A DNA stretch of 64,000 nucleotides from Paramacrobiotus metropolitanus (GCF_019649055.1 NW_026570282.1:1-64000), one strand, 5' to 3'; shown: positions 22,701 through 35,474, counted from the first letter of the stretch. Translations and numbers: made by a program. The notes: generated by a model from the letters alone, not told the origin.

Positions 22701-24407
22701 CAACTGTCGATATTGATTGCAATTGGACTACCAACTACAACCAAGTTGACAGCAGAACGTTTGTTCGTATTTGAATTTATATTGGTTCGAATTCGCAATG
22801 TGTATACTTCACGGTCGCTAACCAAGCGCTTTTGTAATTGCTTCACTATGGGAAAGGACCAATTTAAAACGATTACTGAACAATTTATTCGACATTATAT
22901 TTTATCAGAACGTCATACTGCACCGGTTAAAAGTCAGTCTCAAAAGTTACAATAGATGGTGCATTCTAGTCTTTCAGAGCTAATTTGGAGCTGTTGCAGT
23001 ATCCATACGTAAAAAATTTCATAACCGTTGTTATTAATTACAAAACTGTTTACAAAACGCAGTTGTTATTGTTTACAAAAACGCAGTAGTAATAGAAAAT
23101 TAACTACAGAACAAAATTTTAAAACCATTAATTACAAAGTTTCTTGGAGTTGAAGTGTTTAATCATACTATTTTCTCGAAAGTAGTAAAAAATGAGTGCT
23201 AGTGTCAGAAACATGTACTACTTTGTAGTACTGGCAAGTGACTAGTACGCAGCAAGTATGTATCTTTATAGAATTCTGCCAGCATCTCACAGGGCAGCCG
23301 TCACCACCCCCTCTCCTCCGGAAATTTAGTTTTTTTGCAGGATGTTAGAGTAACAATCGAGTATACTCAAAAAATAGTTTCATCTGTCATGGTCCGCCAA
23401 ACAAAATTTAAAAGTTAAAAATATACGGTGCTATAGCCAATGCACTGCTTCGGTAAAGTGTACGATTAATTTTAATGCAATATAAAAGCGACTTTAAAAT
23501 ACGATAATTACGATATTTAAAATACGATATTAGAATTATTTTTTTGAGAGATAGACCTGTAGGTCCTTCTTATTCGGTTTTCGTGCTATTAGCAGTATTT
23601 ATGCTAATAACAGATAGCGCAAATTTAAATGGAGATATTAGCACGTGTGGACCATGGCAGATGAAACTATTTTTTAATGTATATTCTACTGTCACTCTGT
23701 TACCCCCGGCAAAACATGAAATTTTTCTGAGGTGGGCTGGTGACGCCGCCCTGGTCAGTTAGGCTGGTGGGATTGGCAACCGTATACATAATAATTCATG
23801 TAGTCGTATTCTTTTACAAGACTTTTAAGGTGAAGTTACGTTTTTAAAATGCTTTGACGGCTAAAGGTTGCAAGTCAGCAGTTAGATTTTGAATATTGTA
23901 GACAAAACACTTGTACTTACTTAGCGCAATCAACGTTGTACCAGAAATCACAAACGAGAGTCACTTGGTTAAATAACGTCCCCTCTGGACAAAGATACGT
24001 GGAACGTCTGCCTTGATCATCACACCGATGATATTGCTGACACCGCATATAAGTGTCCGCATAAAATCCCGGTCCATTCACATCATTACAATAAAACGGT
24101 GTGTCCAGATTGACCTGCGTGTAGATGGGGTAGGAAACACCCGGAACCGCATCCTTTTGACGGGATGCCGATACACGAAGGGAACTTAGCAAACGATCTA
24201 CCGGCACAATCTGAGGATCGACAGGTCGTGGAGACCACGTCAATTGCCGAGTATCCATCTAAAAGGAGCACATATCGTATGTTAAACCACGCAGTTAATT
24301 TTTTATGGATCTTGAAACTGTAATTATACCTGAAAACCCTCAACTTGGTATATTAAAAATATATATAAAAGCGATCGAAAGATATTATTTTGTGATTTAC
24401 GACACAT
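19703..24407 (-). CDS. Secreted CBM14 chitin-binding protein with ITS-Tyr repeats
   Basis: Ten exons chain in frame: 24330-24407, 23921-24258, 22277-22401, 21765-22199, 21569-21691, 21390-21518, 21220-21327, 20972-21073, 20482-20892, 19703-20421 (about 855 aa). Exon 1 is a signal peptide (basic start, then LLYIFLIYQVEG). Exon 2 is a peritrophin-A domain (FYCNDVNGPGFYADTYMRC, YHRCDDQGR, CPEGTLFNQVTLVCDFWYNVDC) with the six-Cys, aromatic pattern that binds chitin. A 1.5-kb intron follows. The remaining about 700 residues are Ser/Thr/Gln/Pro-rich and predicted disordered, with six copies of an I/L-I-T-S-x3-Y motif (GLITSLASYR, three near-identical QIITSAAEY, PIITSESQY, PIITSEAVY). A W-(D/E)-x-V-P-x-G-(S/T)-E-S motif occurs twice. 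Likely a cuticle or extracellular chitin-matrix protein. Confidence 0.85.
20484..20637 (-). repeat. Tandem coding repeat of the ITS-Tyr unit
   Basis: Three consecutive units of about 57 bp encode near-identical 19-residue blocks (QIITSAAEY, then HGTQPAGNS or RGTQPAGNS). The DNA is almost identical between units, so this is recent internal expansion within the CBM14 gene. Confidence 0.85.
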
Positions 24408-25216
24408 TTTTTAGGAGTCACTATTTTAAGAGTTTCAATATAAAGTGATTTCGCTCTTACGATTAAGTCACATAAGTGCAATTATAACGCGAGCAATACG
24501 TTTTGTATGCTGCGTGTTCTAACTGCCTCCAGGCATTATTTTATGCTTAACGGAGCGGCAATGCTTTATGAGAGAACATTACGTATATAAAAATTGCCTT
24601 CTTCTATTATGCGTAACATATTCCAAAAGAATATAATGTATAATTCTGATAAATTTCTGGAAGATCGGTGCGCGCGCTGAAAAGAGGTATTGCCTTAATC
24701 TAATTAGTTGCCGTTGAGTAAAAAGATCACAGACCAGGAATTTCTTTTCAATTTTCTTTTGAAATAGATGCCAAGAAACCTTTTACTGAGCCTCTCAATG
24801 AGAAATCGATAACTTTGTTACTGGTAAAACCAAACAAAACAACATTAGTTTAACAAGGCAACAATAACCGTAATTAAAAACAACATAAACATTATTCTAG
24901 AACTGCAGCGTGCAAAGCGAATCGCCAAACAAGTTTAGTAGTTTGTTAGCCACACCAAGGCCTATACTTACAAACTACGAGTACAATAAGTACGTTGCTT
25001 ATCATAATTAACGTAGTAAATAGACGAGCACACTAATTGTTGGAACATGCAACCATACTTTGCAGTATAATATCACAAAACAACCCATCGAAGAATTTCA
25101 AAACCTTCCGCTAATGTGTTCGGTTAAAGCATGAAATGGCATGGTGCGTTCCGCACATACGGTCATTACAAAACGTTTACATGCAAAACGTAGATTTGTA
25201 TGTCCATCGCCATAAG
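24408..25216. other. Intergenic, promoter side of the CBM14 gene
   Basis: AT-rich, no gene seen. The stretch just above 24407 is the presumed promoter of the minus-strand CBM14 gene. Confidence 0.45.
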
Positions 25217-28200
25217 TCACTTCGGCATGAGACGAATTGGCGTACTACCGGCACAGAAATCTGGTTCCCTGTTGAGATCACGTGGCTTTGCCTTTAGCAG
25301 TTCTATGGCTCTCTGTGTGAAAAACAAATGTAAACCATAATTTGCATTTTCATCATAACTTTCAATAGGATAGCATCTATCAGCGTACTCTTGTGTTCGG
25401 GATGCTCGACTGTGGTTGTAGAATTGGCTGCCTTAGTACTGCTCGTGCGTCCTGACCATATTACTTTCGAAATTTTCCCAAACACCGGCTTGATCTCACA
25501 GACTTGTATAAACAAAATCCCGATGCCTTGCGTGCCACAGAAAATTAATATTAAAATGTGCATGGCCAGAGAAGCTTCGCTGCTGTTATTGGAAACATCA
25601 ATTAATAACAGCATCCAAGGAAGGCCAAGTAGAACAAAGAGAATCAAGCATCGTCGTAGTTGCAGGAAAAGGTCAGCTTCGGTTCTGGTCGATCGGATTT
25701 TTAATTTCTTACTTATTAGTCCTAAAAATTCATAAGTTGTAAGCAGTGAGTACTCGAATGAATAATAGTATGATATCTTTATTACGTTTTATGACTAATA
25801 TGAAAACTAAAATATTCCACGCCAGTGACAGACAGATTGGCAAGATGATAGTGAGATAGAACTGCACGGGTGCATATATGGAATCCAGCCAGCATCTGTA
25901 AAGTCAGATTTGCGGATGCAAAAATAATTACTGAGCAAGCATTCGATAAATGTAAATTTGTTACGAAATTTTTTAAAAACGGCTGCTTACGATTTAGTAG
26001 AACCATAACCGTAAATATTACGATCGATGGTCAAATTGATAGTCACAATGACAAAGGGCATACTCCAGCAGCACAAGGCGGACCACAGTTGGAACCTTTC
26101 CAAGGACACAATCAGGTTACCGGCAGCAAATGTCTTAAAAAGTAGCAGTCCTTCCGCAGTCATCCATGCAAAAGAAACTAGAAAAAACCAATGCAAGAAG
26201 ACGCCTGCGGTCAGACACAGATCTCGGGATTCCAATCGGTCGATGCCACACAGAAAGGTCACATAAGCTAGAATAAGCGAGACGCATAGATTAATCAGGA
26301 CGAAATCTTTGTTGCTCAGATCTTTTCTGGTGGATCGTGTTTTTACGGCATATCTTATGCTGGTGGTGCTGAAATTTCTAGAACATCAACAAGTAAATTA
26401 TTATTGCTTGTTACCAGGATTCGGGTGTTGCGATGATACTGTTTGATTGTCTTGTTATAATTCCAAAGACTTTTCACTTTTCCTTGCATGTCATGACCAC
26501 CAGTCTTACCTTGTAAGAAAGGTCATGGCGATCACGATAGCTCAAGCCACTATGGATGTGATCAAGGCGATAGAAGTAAAAACTGATAAAATGTTTCGTG
26601 TGTCTTTCGAAAGTTTTCCTAATCCACTGGGATCCACCAATATGGCAAAACTGGTCAGGTGGTTACAATAGCATGTGATATAAGCCTTGTCCGTTTTTCC
26701 GGTTGTACACCCTTTCGTACTCCACGCTCCAAATTTAGAATTTGCATGAACATCCCAAAAGGCGCATACATAATTCAAAGTTGGACGCTAATTAATAAAA
26801 CATTTCTAAATTAACTGATGGTTAAATCAGGATAGGTCCCAATTAGCCTAGTGAATCAGTGATGCGTCTTACGTAATCAAATATCTTTATCCGAATGCTA
26901 ATTGAATCAGTCCAGTCAGTTATGGGTTTATCAAGGCCGGAAATGGTGGCACCGATAACCCATGATGCTAATGTAAATTCCGTTTGATTACTGGTTACAG
27001 TAAAACTACTGTCCAGTGAACCGGTTGTCGCGTTGTATATGCTGGAATTGCGTGAAACTTCAAACCAAACCCGAAACTCCGTTCGCTCTAAAAAATGCAT
27101 TATTAGAAACTATACCAGCGCTCACCTTTGACTTACTTTTACCCGAAATTTGTATCAAATGGTCAATTAAAGAATCTGGCATTGTAATGCTGGTCACCAT
27201 GGAGCCGCTTTCAACATCATCTGCTGCGGTAATTTTTGACAAATTTGATTTATCCAAATACGATCCCATTCCCACAAATCGTGAAATGCGGGAGAAGCGG
27301 GTCACCACAACCGAGAAATCTTTCGTTGATGCCGTGATCATTTCACTGTTATCGTTAGTCAGAAAGGTCACATTCCGGGCGATATTGTCACGAAGGGACA
27401 TTAAGCGATTGCAGATCCCAGTCCGATTCTGTACTTTGGAAATCAATGATGGTGAGATAACATTGCCAAACTGGAATAATTCCAATACTAACTGCAGCGC
27501 TGAGTTGTTACTGTAATTGACAGTTGTGTCCAGGTGATTCAACATCTTGTTGATTTCTTCAAGTAACCGATAAGGGGACTGACCTTGCTGGTACATGTCT
27601 CGAAGACGTTCCAGAGCAATGGTCAATATGTCGGCAACGGAAATCAAATCTGCGTCATCTAATCGGAACACGGCGTAACGTCCATAATAGTGGCACGCAC
27701 AAGTAATCCTCCACAAACTTTGATTGAGGTACGTCGACGAAAAGACGTCCTTGGTGGTCATTAGACAGTCTTTTTCAAAATCCCACACTAGCGGACGGCG
27801 ATTGTTAGTAGTCGAAGAGTGACCGCACGTATATCGGGAAATTTCCCTCCCATTTAAAGGAAGCGTATAAACTGTCATTGTAACAGGATCCGGAAAACGG
27901 TATGCCGGTTCGTTTATGTGGGCGTTTATGCTGCTGGAACTGGAATTTGCAAGAGAAAATACTCGCGATACCATTACAACCTTGTGGTAACCAAAATAAC
28001 TGTTTCCATTGCTCACGACGGCTAGATCAAGAGAATTCTGCTGTATAATTTCCATCCAAAGTCCGACAGGTGAATTGTCATGATTTTTGCTAAAAGCTGA
28101 GTAATCTGTAATTTAATCAAAATCTGCCCGCAGTCTAATGAGGCTAATGAGTACGGTAATAGAGTGAAAAATTTATTACATAAACGATATTTTAATTTTT

Positions 28201-29755
28201 ATTTCTTTGAACAAAGGTACGAGTACACTTTGAATGATTTCACTTTTTTTGTCATCTGCCCTCACGTACGTTAACCTACTATTAGAATAATCACTGGCAG
28301 CGTTCCACAACGGAATAAGCGAACTAAATAAGGAACCCGGCAACCTAGCCCAGATTTCGCAGTTTCCTCTGTTGTTGTGGTTGGAACAATTATCTCCAAA
28401 ATTTTCGACAATATCCACTGTGGTTTCTTTTGGAGAGGACGACAGCACTGCATCCAGGGTTGTATTAAAGTTTATCCCTTGATAAAAGCGCTTAACGAAT
28501 GCAATCATCGTGTAATTGTCGCTGTGATACATGGTCAGATTTCCAACATTAAAGTAGAACTGTTCCTGATCGTTGCCGGTTAACCTATACCAGTGCTCCA
28601 TTGTTCCAGCGTTTGATAACCGTGCCAGCGTTAGAGCTGGAAGCTGGAGAAGCTGTGAGCAAGTTGCATTCTTCTTCTCCATTTCTTGTAAGACTGCATG
28701 TGGTATAACACTGCCGGACGCAATGCGCAACATATTGCCTATGTTTTCTTGTAGATTGAAGACTCCAGTATGATTCGAAGTTTCGACTTCATCCTGTAGT
28801 TCCACAATGAATGCCGACAATTCCACACTGGCGTTCGGACGCCGGTATCCATCCGCCGGGTAATTCAGGATTCTCTCCCATATATTTTGCATTTGACTTA
28901 AATTCACGTAGCCTTGCCGAGAAACAGCAGCGTAACTCGCAGGTATGGATATACCAGATGGAGAACTCCAACTTGTACTTGCAAAACCTATAAATGTGTC
29001 TGTCTGATTATTCATAACAATTTTACCTTTGGGAAAAGGTTCACCCAGTTAACCACAGTCTTGCAGCTGTGTTTAACAACAACATGTGGTTAATTACATA
29101 ATCTACCGACTGTAATAGCGCGCGACTGTAATGGTTACCATTTTTTGCTTAATTAAAATACTTCATCAGTAAAGTATGCATATTGAGGCATGCATGGCCG
29201 AAAACGAAGACTCAAAGCAATTAAATACATAATATAAGTACCGTTATTGTTTTTTTGCGACCCGTACTTGAGGTGTTGTCAGTTTCTGTGTGATCCGTGT
29301 TGACCTTGACCTGGGTGCCTTTTGTCGTAAACTCCCGCTGCAACCTAAAGCCAAGATGTATCCCTACCGTAGTCATCTCATAATTTAACTACTGTACTAC
29401 CCTGCTCTAGTATACCAGCCTAGCGGGCTTTATCGCCGTCCTACATGCTCTTCGGTGTGATCCTCTCCTTATAGCTACTACCGAAAACTTTCCCAGTGTT
29501 ATTCTGGCGTGGCACCGTCCTTGTGGTGCAATGTACAAAGCTATAGATATATCTATATACATAATAAAGTTCTAATTAAACATACTCGTTGCCAAACTTT
29601 ATTGGCACCTCGCTGACCATCTCGTTCCCGTGTGATGCTGCCATATAAGTCGTACGACGAACCGTTACTTTCCGACAGGTCAAATGTTGCGCCAGACCAA
29701 GCATAATAATCCAACACGATGTAATCAGCTTTTTGGCTGCCTTGCGGCAATACAT
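25217..29755 (-). CDS. Adhesion GPCR A (double GAIN-like ectodomain, GPS, 7TM)
   Basis: Class B2 adhesion receptor. Exons that chain in phase: 29669-29755 (tentative signal peptide, KKLITSCWIIMLGLA), 28270-29003, 27143-28089, 26873-27087, 26510-26787, 25991-26368, 25786-25895, 25360-25721, 25217-25312 (about 1068 aa). Two similar alpha-helical plus beta units make up the ectodomain (28270-29003 and 27143-28089), both GAIN-like. The GPS is intact: CAFWDV, FGAWSTKGC and CYCNHLTSF, with the HL/T autoproteolysis site. The 7TM bundle follows (LCLTAGVFLHWFFLVSFAWM, FVLLGLPWMLLLI and ILIFCGTQGIGILF are recognisable segments). The cytoplasmic tail is short. Ligand unknown. It is the tandem paralogue of the gene at 30580-34452. 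Confidence 0.85.
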
Positions 29756-30579
29756 TATTTGTAAAAAGTATTTTTATATATAGTCCAGTTTACGGAAACA
29801 TACTTAACTGATAAAAAGGAAAGGATTTTTGCTGCTTTTATTGTATTATGATCTTTGCTGATCCGATCGAGAATGCTTTAACATTCAGTTAGCATTAGCG
29901 TGCATTTTGCAGTTTGAACAGATTGTTAGTAATCCCTCCGGTATTAGCATGCGACCACCATACTATTACCAGCTGTATGTTAAACACCATCTACAACAGT
30001 ATAAGTTCATGAACCTTTAAATTCACGAAATTTGATTATTCACGGAGAGCCATGAATTCTGCTGAGTGTTGATTGTCGTAAGAAATTTTTGCGAGGTAAT
30101 CATGGTTCAGGTCCATATTATTTATATGTTGCGTGAGTGCAGAGTTCGGTAATGTTACCCCGGCGATGGAAGTATAATTTATAACCTTTGACATTGAAAA
30201 CGCTTTGCTTACGTTTATTTAAGCTTCATGAAGTTAGACAAATATCATAAAACGCCTGCTGAAGCCAAGTGGATTTAACTCATCGTAACATAATTTGTTT
30301 ACATTGTAGGTAGTGTGACAGCGTTTTCCTTTGTATGCGAAAATCGTATAGTACAAATTTTTGCCGCTTGATCACCAAGCTTTCAACACAGCACGCGATT
30401 GTACATTTTTGAAATATAAACAGTCTGTATAAAATAAGCTTTCCCATTGCGTTTACACTCAATAATGCAAATCTAAGATGAAAATATATGACAGGCGTAG
30501 AAAACTTTATCCAAAAGTTCACGACGTCTTATATCCAACAGTACCGATTTCTGCAAACAAAAACAAACCCCTTAGACTA
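29756..30579. other. Spacer between the adhesion GPCR paralogues
   Basis: No gene supported. A TATA-like TATATA stretch (about 29774-29782, minus sense) lies close to the proposed start of receptor A. The 80-codon minus ORF at 30280-30522 shows no family features. Confidence 0.4.
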
Positions 30580-33500
30580 TCAATCGAAAGCAAGTGGATC
30601 ATACCAGTAACGGTTTTTACGTGATGATATTATCGTGCTCCTGGTCCTTGTGGTGCTGCGCGACTCCAGTAATGTTTTCGATATCCGGCGGAGAACAGTT
30701 TTAGTTCCATGAATTTGTATGGCCAGTATTCCGATTCCTTGTGTACCACAAAAGATAGTTATCAGCACGTTCATCACAGTGGATGCCACTGCGCTGCTGC
30801 TAAATATGTTAACCAGAAGCAGCATCCAAGGTAGCCCCAAAAGGACAAACAATATGGCACAACGCCGTAATTGTATGGAAAGGTCAGCGTTAATCTTCGT
30901 ACAGCGGATTTTCAGTTTTGTTGAAATCAACTCTGAAAAACGGTGTCATGCAGATGGTTATTCTTAACGCTTATTTTATTACTAGCAGAATGAAGTGTAT
31001 TCCTTACGTTTGGCAACTAAAATGAAAACTATCAAATTCCATGCCAGTATTAGGCAAATCGGAAGGATGACGGTCAAATAATATTGCAGTGAAGCGTATA
31101 AAGCGTCCAGCCAACATCTGAAAATACGTCAGCTCTGTTAGTTCCATGTATTGTGCGGATATCACCCTGAATATTTGCGTACGCTTTCACTAATCCATAT
31201 CCGTAAGCGTCGTAATCGATTATCAGATTGGTGGCGATCAACAAAAAAGGAAGAATCCAGCAGAGTAGTCCAGACCGTAACTGAAAGTGATTCATGGGCA
31301 ACGGCAAAGTCTGGGCGGCAAACGTTTTGAACAGCAACAATCCCTCCACAGCTAACCAGGCAAAAGAGACTAGGAACAACCAGTGTAAAATAATACCGGT
31401 GAGCATACACAATTCTCGTGGTTCCAGTTGATCAATTCCACCCAGAAATACCGCGTAGGTCAGAATGAGAGACAAACATAAGTTGATAATGACGAAATCT
31501 TTGTCGTTGAAGCGTTTCGTTATAGACCGTGAATTCAGGTTGCTGAAATTTCTAAAATAATAAATGCTTTAGAAAATGCATTTAGGTAACTTCTGGAGGA
31601 CGAATTTTGTTCGAATTTAGCGTGTGCTTTCAAATTTACCGTATAAGGAAGGTCATGGTGATAACGACAGTTAAGGCAATGATGGAGATTATTAAGGCGA
31701 CATACGTAATTGCTGACAAAATCTTGGTTGTAGCTGGTGATACTCCGCTTAACCCGCTGGCATCCACAAGGATTCCAAAACTCGTCAAATGATTGCAGAA
31801 ACACGTCATGTAAGTGTTGTCTATGCCTCCGCTTTTGCACCCATTTGTGCTCCAGGCGCCAAATCCTTTGTTTGCATAGATATCCCAATAAGCACAAGTG
31901 TATGTGAAATTGGTGTGCTGTGAGAAGTAAAAAAGGTAAGTACAAACCGGGTTGGAGAAGAAAAATTTCAATTTACAGCTATGAAAACTTACGTAATAAA
32001 GTATTTTTAATCGGATCGTAATAAAGTCGGTCCAGTTTATAACAGGACCCACAGAAATACTGGCACCGGTTACGAAAGACGCTAAAGCGAACTGCCTTGG
32101 ACTGCTGTTTGGAAAGTCACTGGTAGCATTGTCCGCGAAACCCATCGTCGCATTGTAAATGGTCGAATTGCGAGATACCTCAAACCACATACGGATTTCT
32201 TTATGTTCTGCAACGTATGGATCACAGAATTTTATATTTTTGTAATTTTGAAACACACTTCCACTTAACTAAAATTGTTGGCCGATACCTAGTATGATAG
32301 TATCATTATCAATTTGGATTAATGATACCTGAGTAAGATATAATCGTAGTTAAAGCACGTAAATCGCATACGCACCAGAAAGTTTAATCAAATAATCGAC
32401 CAGCGAATCCGGCAACGTGATACTGGATCCCAGCTGCTTCTCGCCAGGAATTTCCATGCTTTTATTATCAATAATTTTATGTAAGTTGTTATTTTCCAAA
32501 AACGATGCCATTCCAATAAACCGGGATGCCTTTGACAAACGAGTTACCGTCACGGAAAAATCTTTTGTCGTTGCTGAAATAATTTCATCACTGTTGTTCG
32601 TGTAAAATTTAATACTACTCGCAATCTTATCCCGTAACGTCATTAAACGGTTGCAAAGTCCGCTTTTATTGTGCACTTCAGCGATACTGGGTAGTTCGAT
32701 AACATTGCCAATTTGAAAGAATTCCAGAATTGTTTGCAAAGCCGACTGCTCATTTATGGCTGCCACATTTTCCAATTGTTCCAGCATGGCACTGATTTGT
32801 TGCAGTAATACAGCAGACGATTGACCTTTTTTATGCAATTCCTGAACACGTTGAAATATGACATCCAGCAAATTTCCAGCGGAAGGCTGAATTTCGGTTG
32901 CACGAAACACGGCATACCAGCCGAAATAATAACAATGGCAAGTAAGAGCGGATACATTGTAAGTAGACGAGGAGTCGGTAAAGGTCACCTCGCTGAACGT
33001 TGACGTCTGACAGCCGTTTTCGAGGCTCCATTCGCCGTGGTTGTGGCCATAGGCAACATTGACATTATAATGGCCACAAAGATACCGCAATGAGCTTTCT
33101 GTAGAAGTCAGCGGTAATCCATAAACGGTGAAGGAAATCGGTTCTTGGAAGCGGTAAGGCATGCTACTGCCATTCAGTAGACCAGATGGAGGGTATCCCA
33201 TAAAATCTGCTTTATAACTGATATTAAAACCGTCAAGTGAGATCACTCGGGATATGATACTAATGCCAGTATAATTTAATTTGTCCGGTAAAACCAGGTT
33301 TTGAATTGTTGCAGTGTGAAATCCGCTTCGCTGAGAGATTTCAATCCAAATTTGAGAAACGGCTGTTGTTATAGTGGGGTGGCCTATTAAAAGGAGACAG
33401 ATACAAGAGTTTTGGCGAACTACCTTATTTAAATGTTGAAACGGTCATGCGAATTACGGTACTCTGTATATGTATGTATATCCATGTAAATGCAAGATGA

Positions 33501-34452
33501 CATTAACTGAAACTTTACCTTTTGCAAAATTCTTTTGAAAAAAATCAGATAATTCAATATGACCTCCAACCGGTATCAGCAAGTCGACGAGCGATTTGGG
33601 AAGCCTGACGTCTATCTCACAGTTGTACAAGCTGAAAGAATCGATGGGATCGGTAGTCACTCCCACTGCGGTGGATGTTGGCTCCTGATTGTTCGAATAT
33701 ACGAGCACATGCACAGATGTATTCAAAGGGAACTCAAAACCATCACGACTGGTGAATCCAATTAACGTATAATTATAACTGTTATGCAACCAGACGTCCC
33801 CAACACTGTACGACAGCCCTTCTTTGCTTGTCAGCGGATACCACAAACCTGTCACCGTATCGTTTGATAATTTCCGCATTAGTATGCTCGGAAGCCGCAG
33901 AAACTGATCACAGCTGCCGAAGTTGTCTTCCATTTGCATGAGAACGTGAAGTGGAACCGCTCTGCCAACGCGGACAAACCTCGATAATGTGAGATTCATA
34001 CAAGTTAAATCGCAGTAAGTCCAACTGGCAATAATATCGTGCAATTCGGCAATAACTGAAGATAGCTCCACGGAAGAGTTTTCAAGGGAGAACCCATTCG
34101 GACTAGAAAAAGAATAGTTCCAAAGCCTCTCCCACAGCTGCCGTGTTTTGATAAAATCCGGATCAAAAGTGGTGACTAAATCCAGAAGGCCATCGGTAAC
34201 GGTTTTCCGTGTGGTACCTATGGTTAGCTCGGCTGGACGAGCAGTGGTCGTTTTAGTGAATAACGCCGAGGTAGTAAAGGCTGCACCTAGAATGCACACA
34301 CTGAAATAATTTTTTAGGATGTATCCTTCGAATTAAAGGTGATTATTTTTCATAGAAGACAAAATCATAAACCTGTTTATTTTTATTAATACGAGATAAC
34401 AACCCGGGCTGAAATCCGAGGTTATAAGTTTTTTTTTGTAAAGCCACTTCAT
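30580..34452 (-). CDS. Adhesion GPCR B (double GAIN-like ectodomain, GPS, 7TM)
   Basis: Paralogue of receptor A. Exons in phase: 34373-34452 (tentative), 33519-34300, 32376-33383, 31993-32207, 31640-31917, 31183-31542, 31008-31117, 30580-30932 (about 1061 aa). Exons of 215, 278 and 110 nt match receptor A exactly in length and phase. The ectodomain again has two GAIN-like units. The GPS is complete (CAYWDIYANKGFGAWSTNGC, CFCNHLTSF). The 7TM region is conserved (LCMLTGIILHWLFLVSFAWL, FVLLGLPWMLLLV). It lacks A's extra 96-nt last exon and stops at 30580. The two proteins are clearly homologous yet diverged, so this is an old tandem duplication. The first exon is proposed only from phase agreement and its basic-then-hydrophobic character. 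Confidence 0.83.
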
Positions 34453-34928
34453 GCGCACATTGCTAATGCTAAACTAAAAAGTTAAGCAACTTGGTAAAAC
34501 TGTACATCAATTTTACATTAATTACTTGTACCCGGCTTGGCTACTCCATAAACAATCAATCAATTAATCAATCAAAATATGGTATACAGCGTTAATCAGC
34601 ACTGGCCCCTGGGTCCATTGGAACGCTTTTATTTGCACTACCGGCACGCCGTTATGGCTTATTACAAGAAATGACGTCGGCTTCGCCTCCGCATTTCTTG
34701 TGGTCTTCAGTGGGTCTCCAACACAGCAATTTTTAAAGAAGAATCGGTTTCGCCGTTTCGGACTTCCTGGTACTCATTACGCGTGCCTACTGGCTTTGCA
34801 GGTGAACATTGCTAAATTTGAGAAGCGAGAACTTACAGTACGTACCCAACTGAAAGCAACAGTAATGGTAGGGCAGTCACCTACTAACCTGGCGGACTGT
34901 GTGCACTGGTAGTTTGTGAACAAAACTT
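34453..34928. other. Intergenic upstream of receptor B
   Basis: No gene. It contains a short hairpin (ACAAGAAATG at 34663 and its complement near 34692) and a degenerate unit of the minisatellite that follows. Confidence 0.4.
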
Positions 34929-35149
34929 TGGTTACTCACCCATTTAACGGGCAGTGTGCACTAGATAGCAGTGGTAGTTTGGTCACTCATTCACCTAACG
35001 GGAAGCGTGCACTAGATGGCAGTGGTATTTTGGTCACTCATTCACCTAACGGGAAGCGTGCACTAGATGGCAGTGGTATTTTGGTCACTCATTCACCTAA
35101 CGGGAAGCGTGCACTAGATGGCAGTGGTATTTTGGTCACTCATTCAGTG
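34929..35149 (+). repeat. 51-bp minisatellite, 4.3 units
   Basis: Units start at 34929, 34980, 35031, 35082 and 35133 (partial). The second to fourth are nearly identical and the first is more diverged. Since 51 is divisible by three the frame stays open, giving a 17-residue repeat (LVTHSPNGKRALDGSGI) from 34916 to 35152. Nothing else supports a protein, so I class it as a minisatellite. Confidence 0.85.
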
Positions 35150-35176
35150 TAATTATTTCGTGTGTTTGGTCAGTGA

Positions 35177-35474
35177 AATTAGTACGAGGCAAGCGGCAAC
35201 TCTTTCCCATCGCTTTAGTAAATTACATCACTTTCCCTGCTGCATCTTCACCGTGTGTGGGCGCACACGTGATTCTTGATTTCAGCCGTTTCACTTATAG
35301 ACCGGCTTTGCGGCTATAGCTGATTACGCAACTGATTAAGAGTACTCTGATGGAGAATGAACACGATAGCATTAAGGATCCCGTGAGCGCCTGCATACGG
35401 GTAAAATGCAGCAGGGAAAGTGATGTAATTTACTAAAGCGATGGGAAAGAGTTGCCGCTTGCCTCGTACTAATT
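35177..35474. mobile_element. Non-autonomous TIR element, 298 bp
   Basis: Two 69-bp arms, 35177-35245 and 35406-35474, are perfect or near-perfect inverted copies around a 160-bp non-coding core. Ends read AATTAGTACGAGG...CCTCGTACTAATT. A TA lies outside each GTACGAGG end, so a TA duplication (Tc1/mariner-like) is possible, but the boundary is ambiguous because the ends themselves are palindromic. Confidence 0.75.

Noticed and set aside
22695-22955. 86-codon ORF inside the CBM14 gene's long intron
   Set aside because: Random composition; the intron's GT-AG ends and phases fit the chitin-binding model.
27016-27516. 166-codon plus ORF
   Set aside because: Antisense shadow of adhesion GPCR A exons, which show a complete GPS/7TM frame on the other strand.
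29553-29750. 65-codon minus ORF near receptor A's start
   Set aside because: A different frame of the same bases gives a signal peptide with a donor; that was preferred, though weakly.
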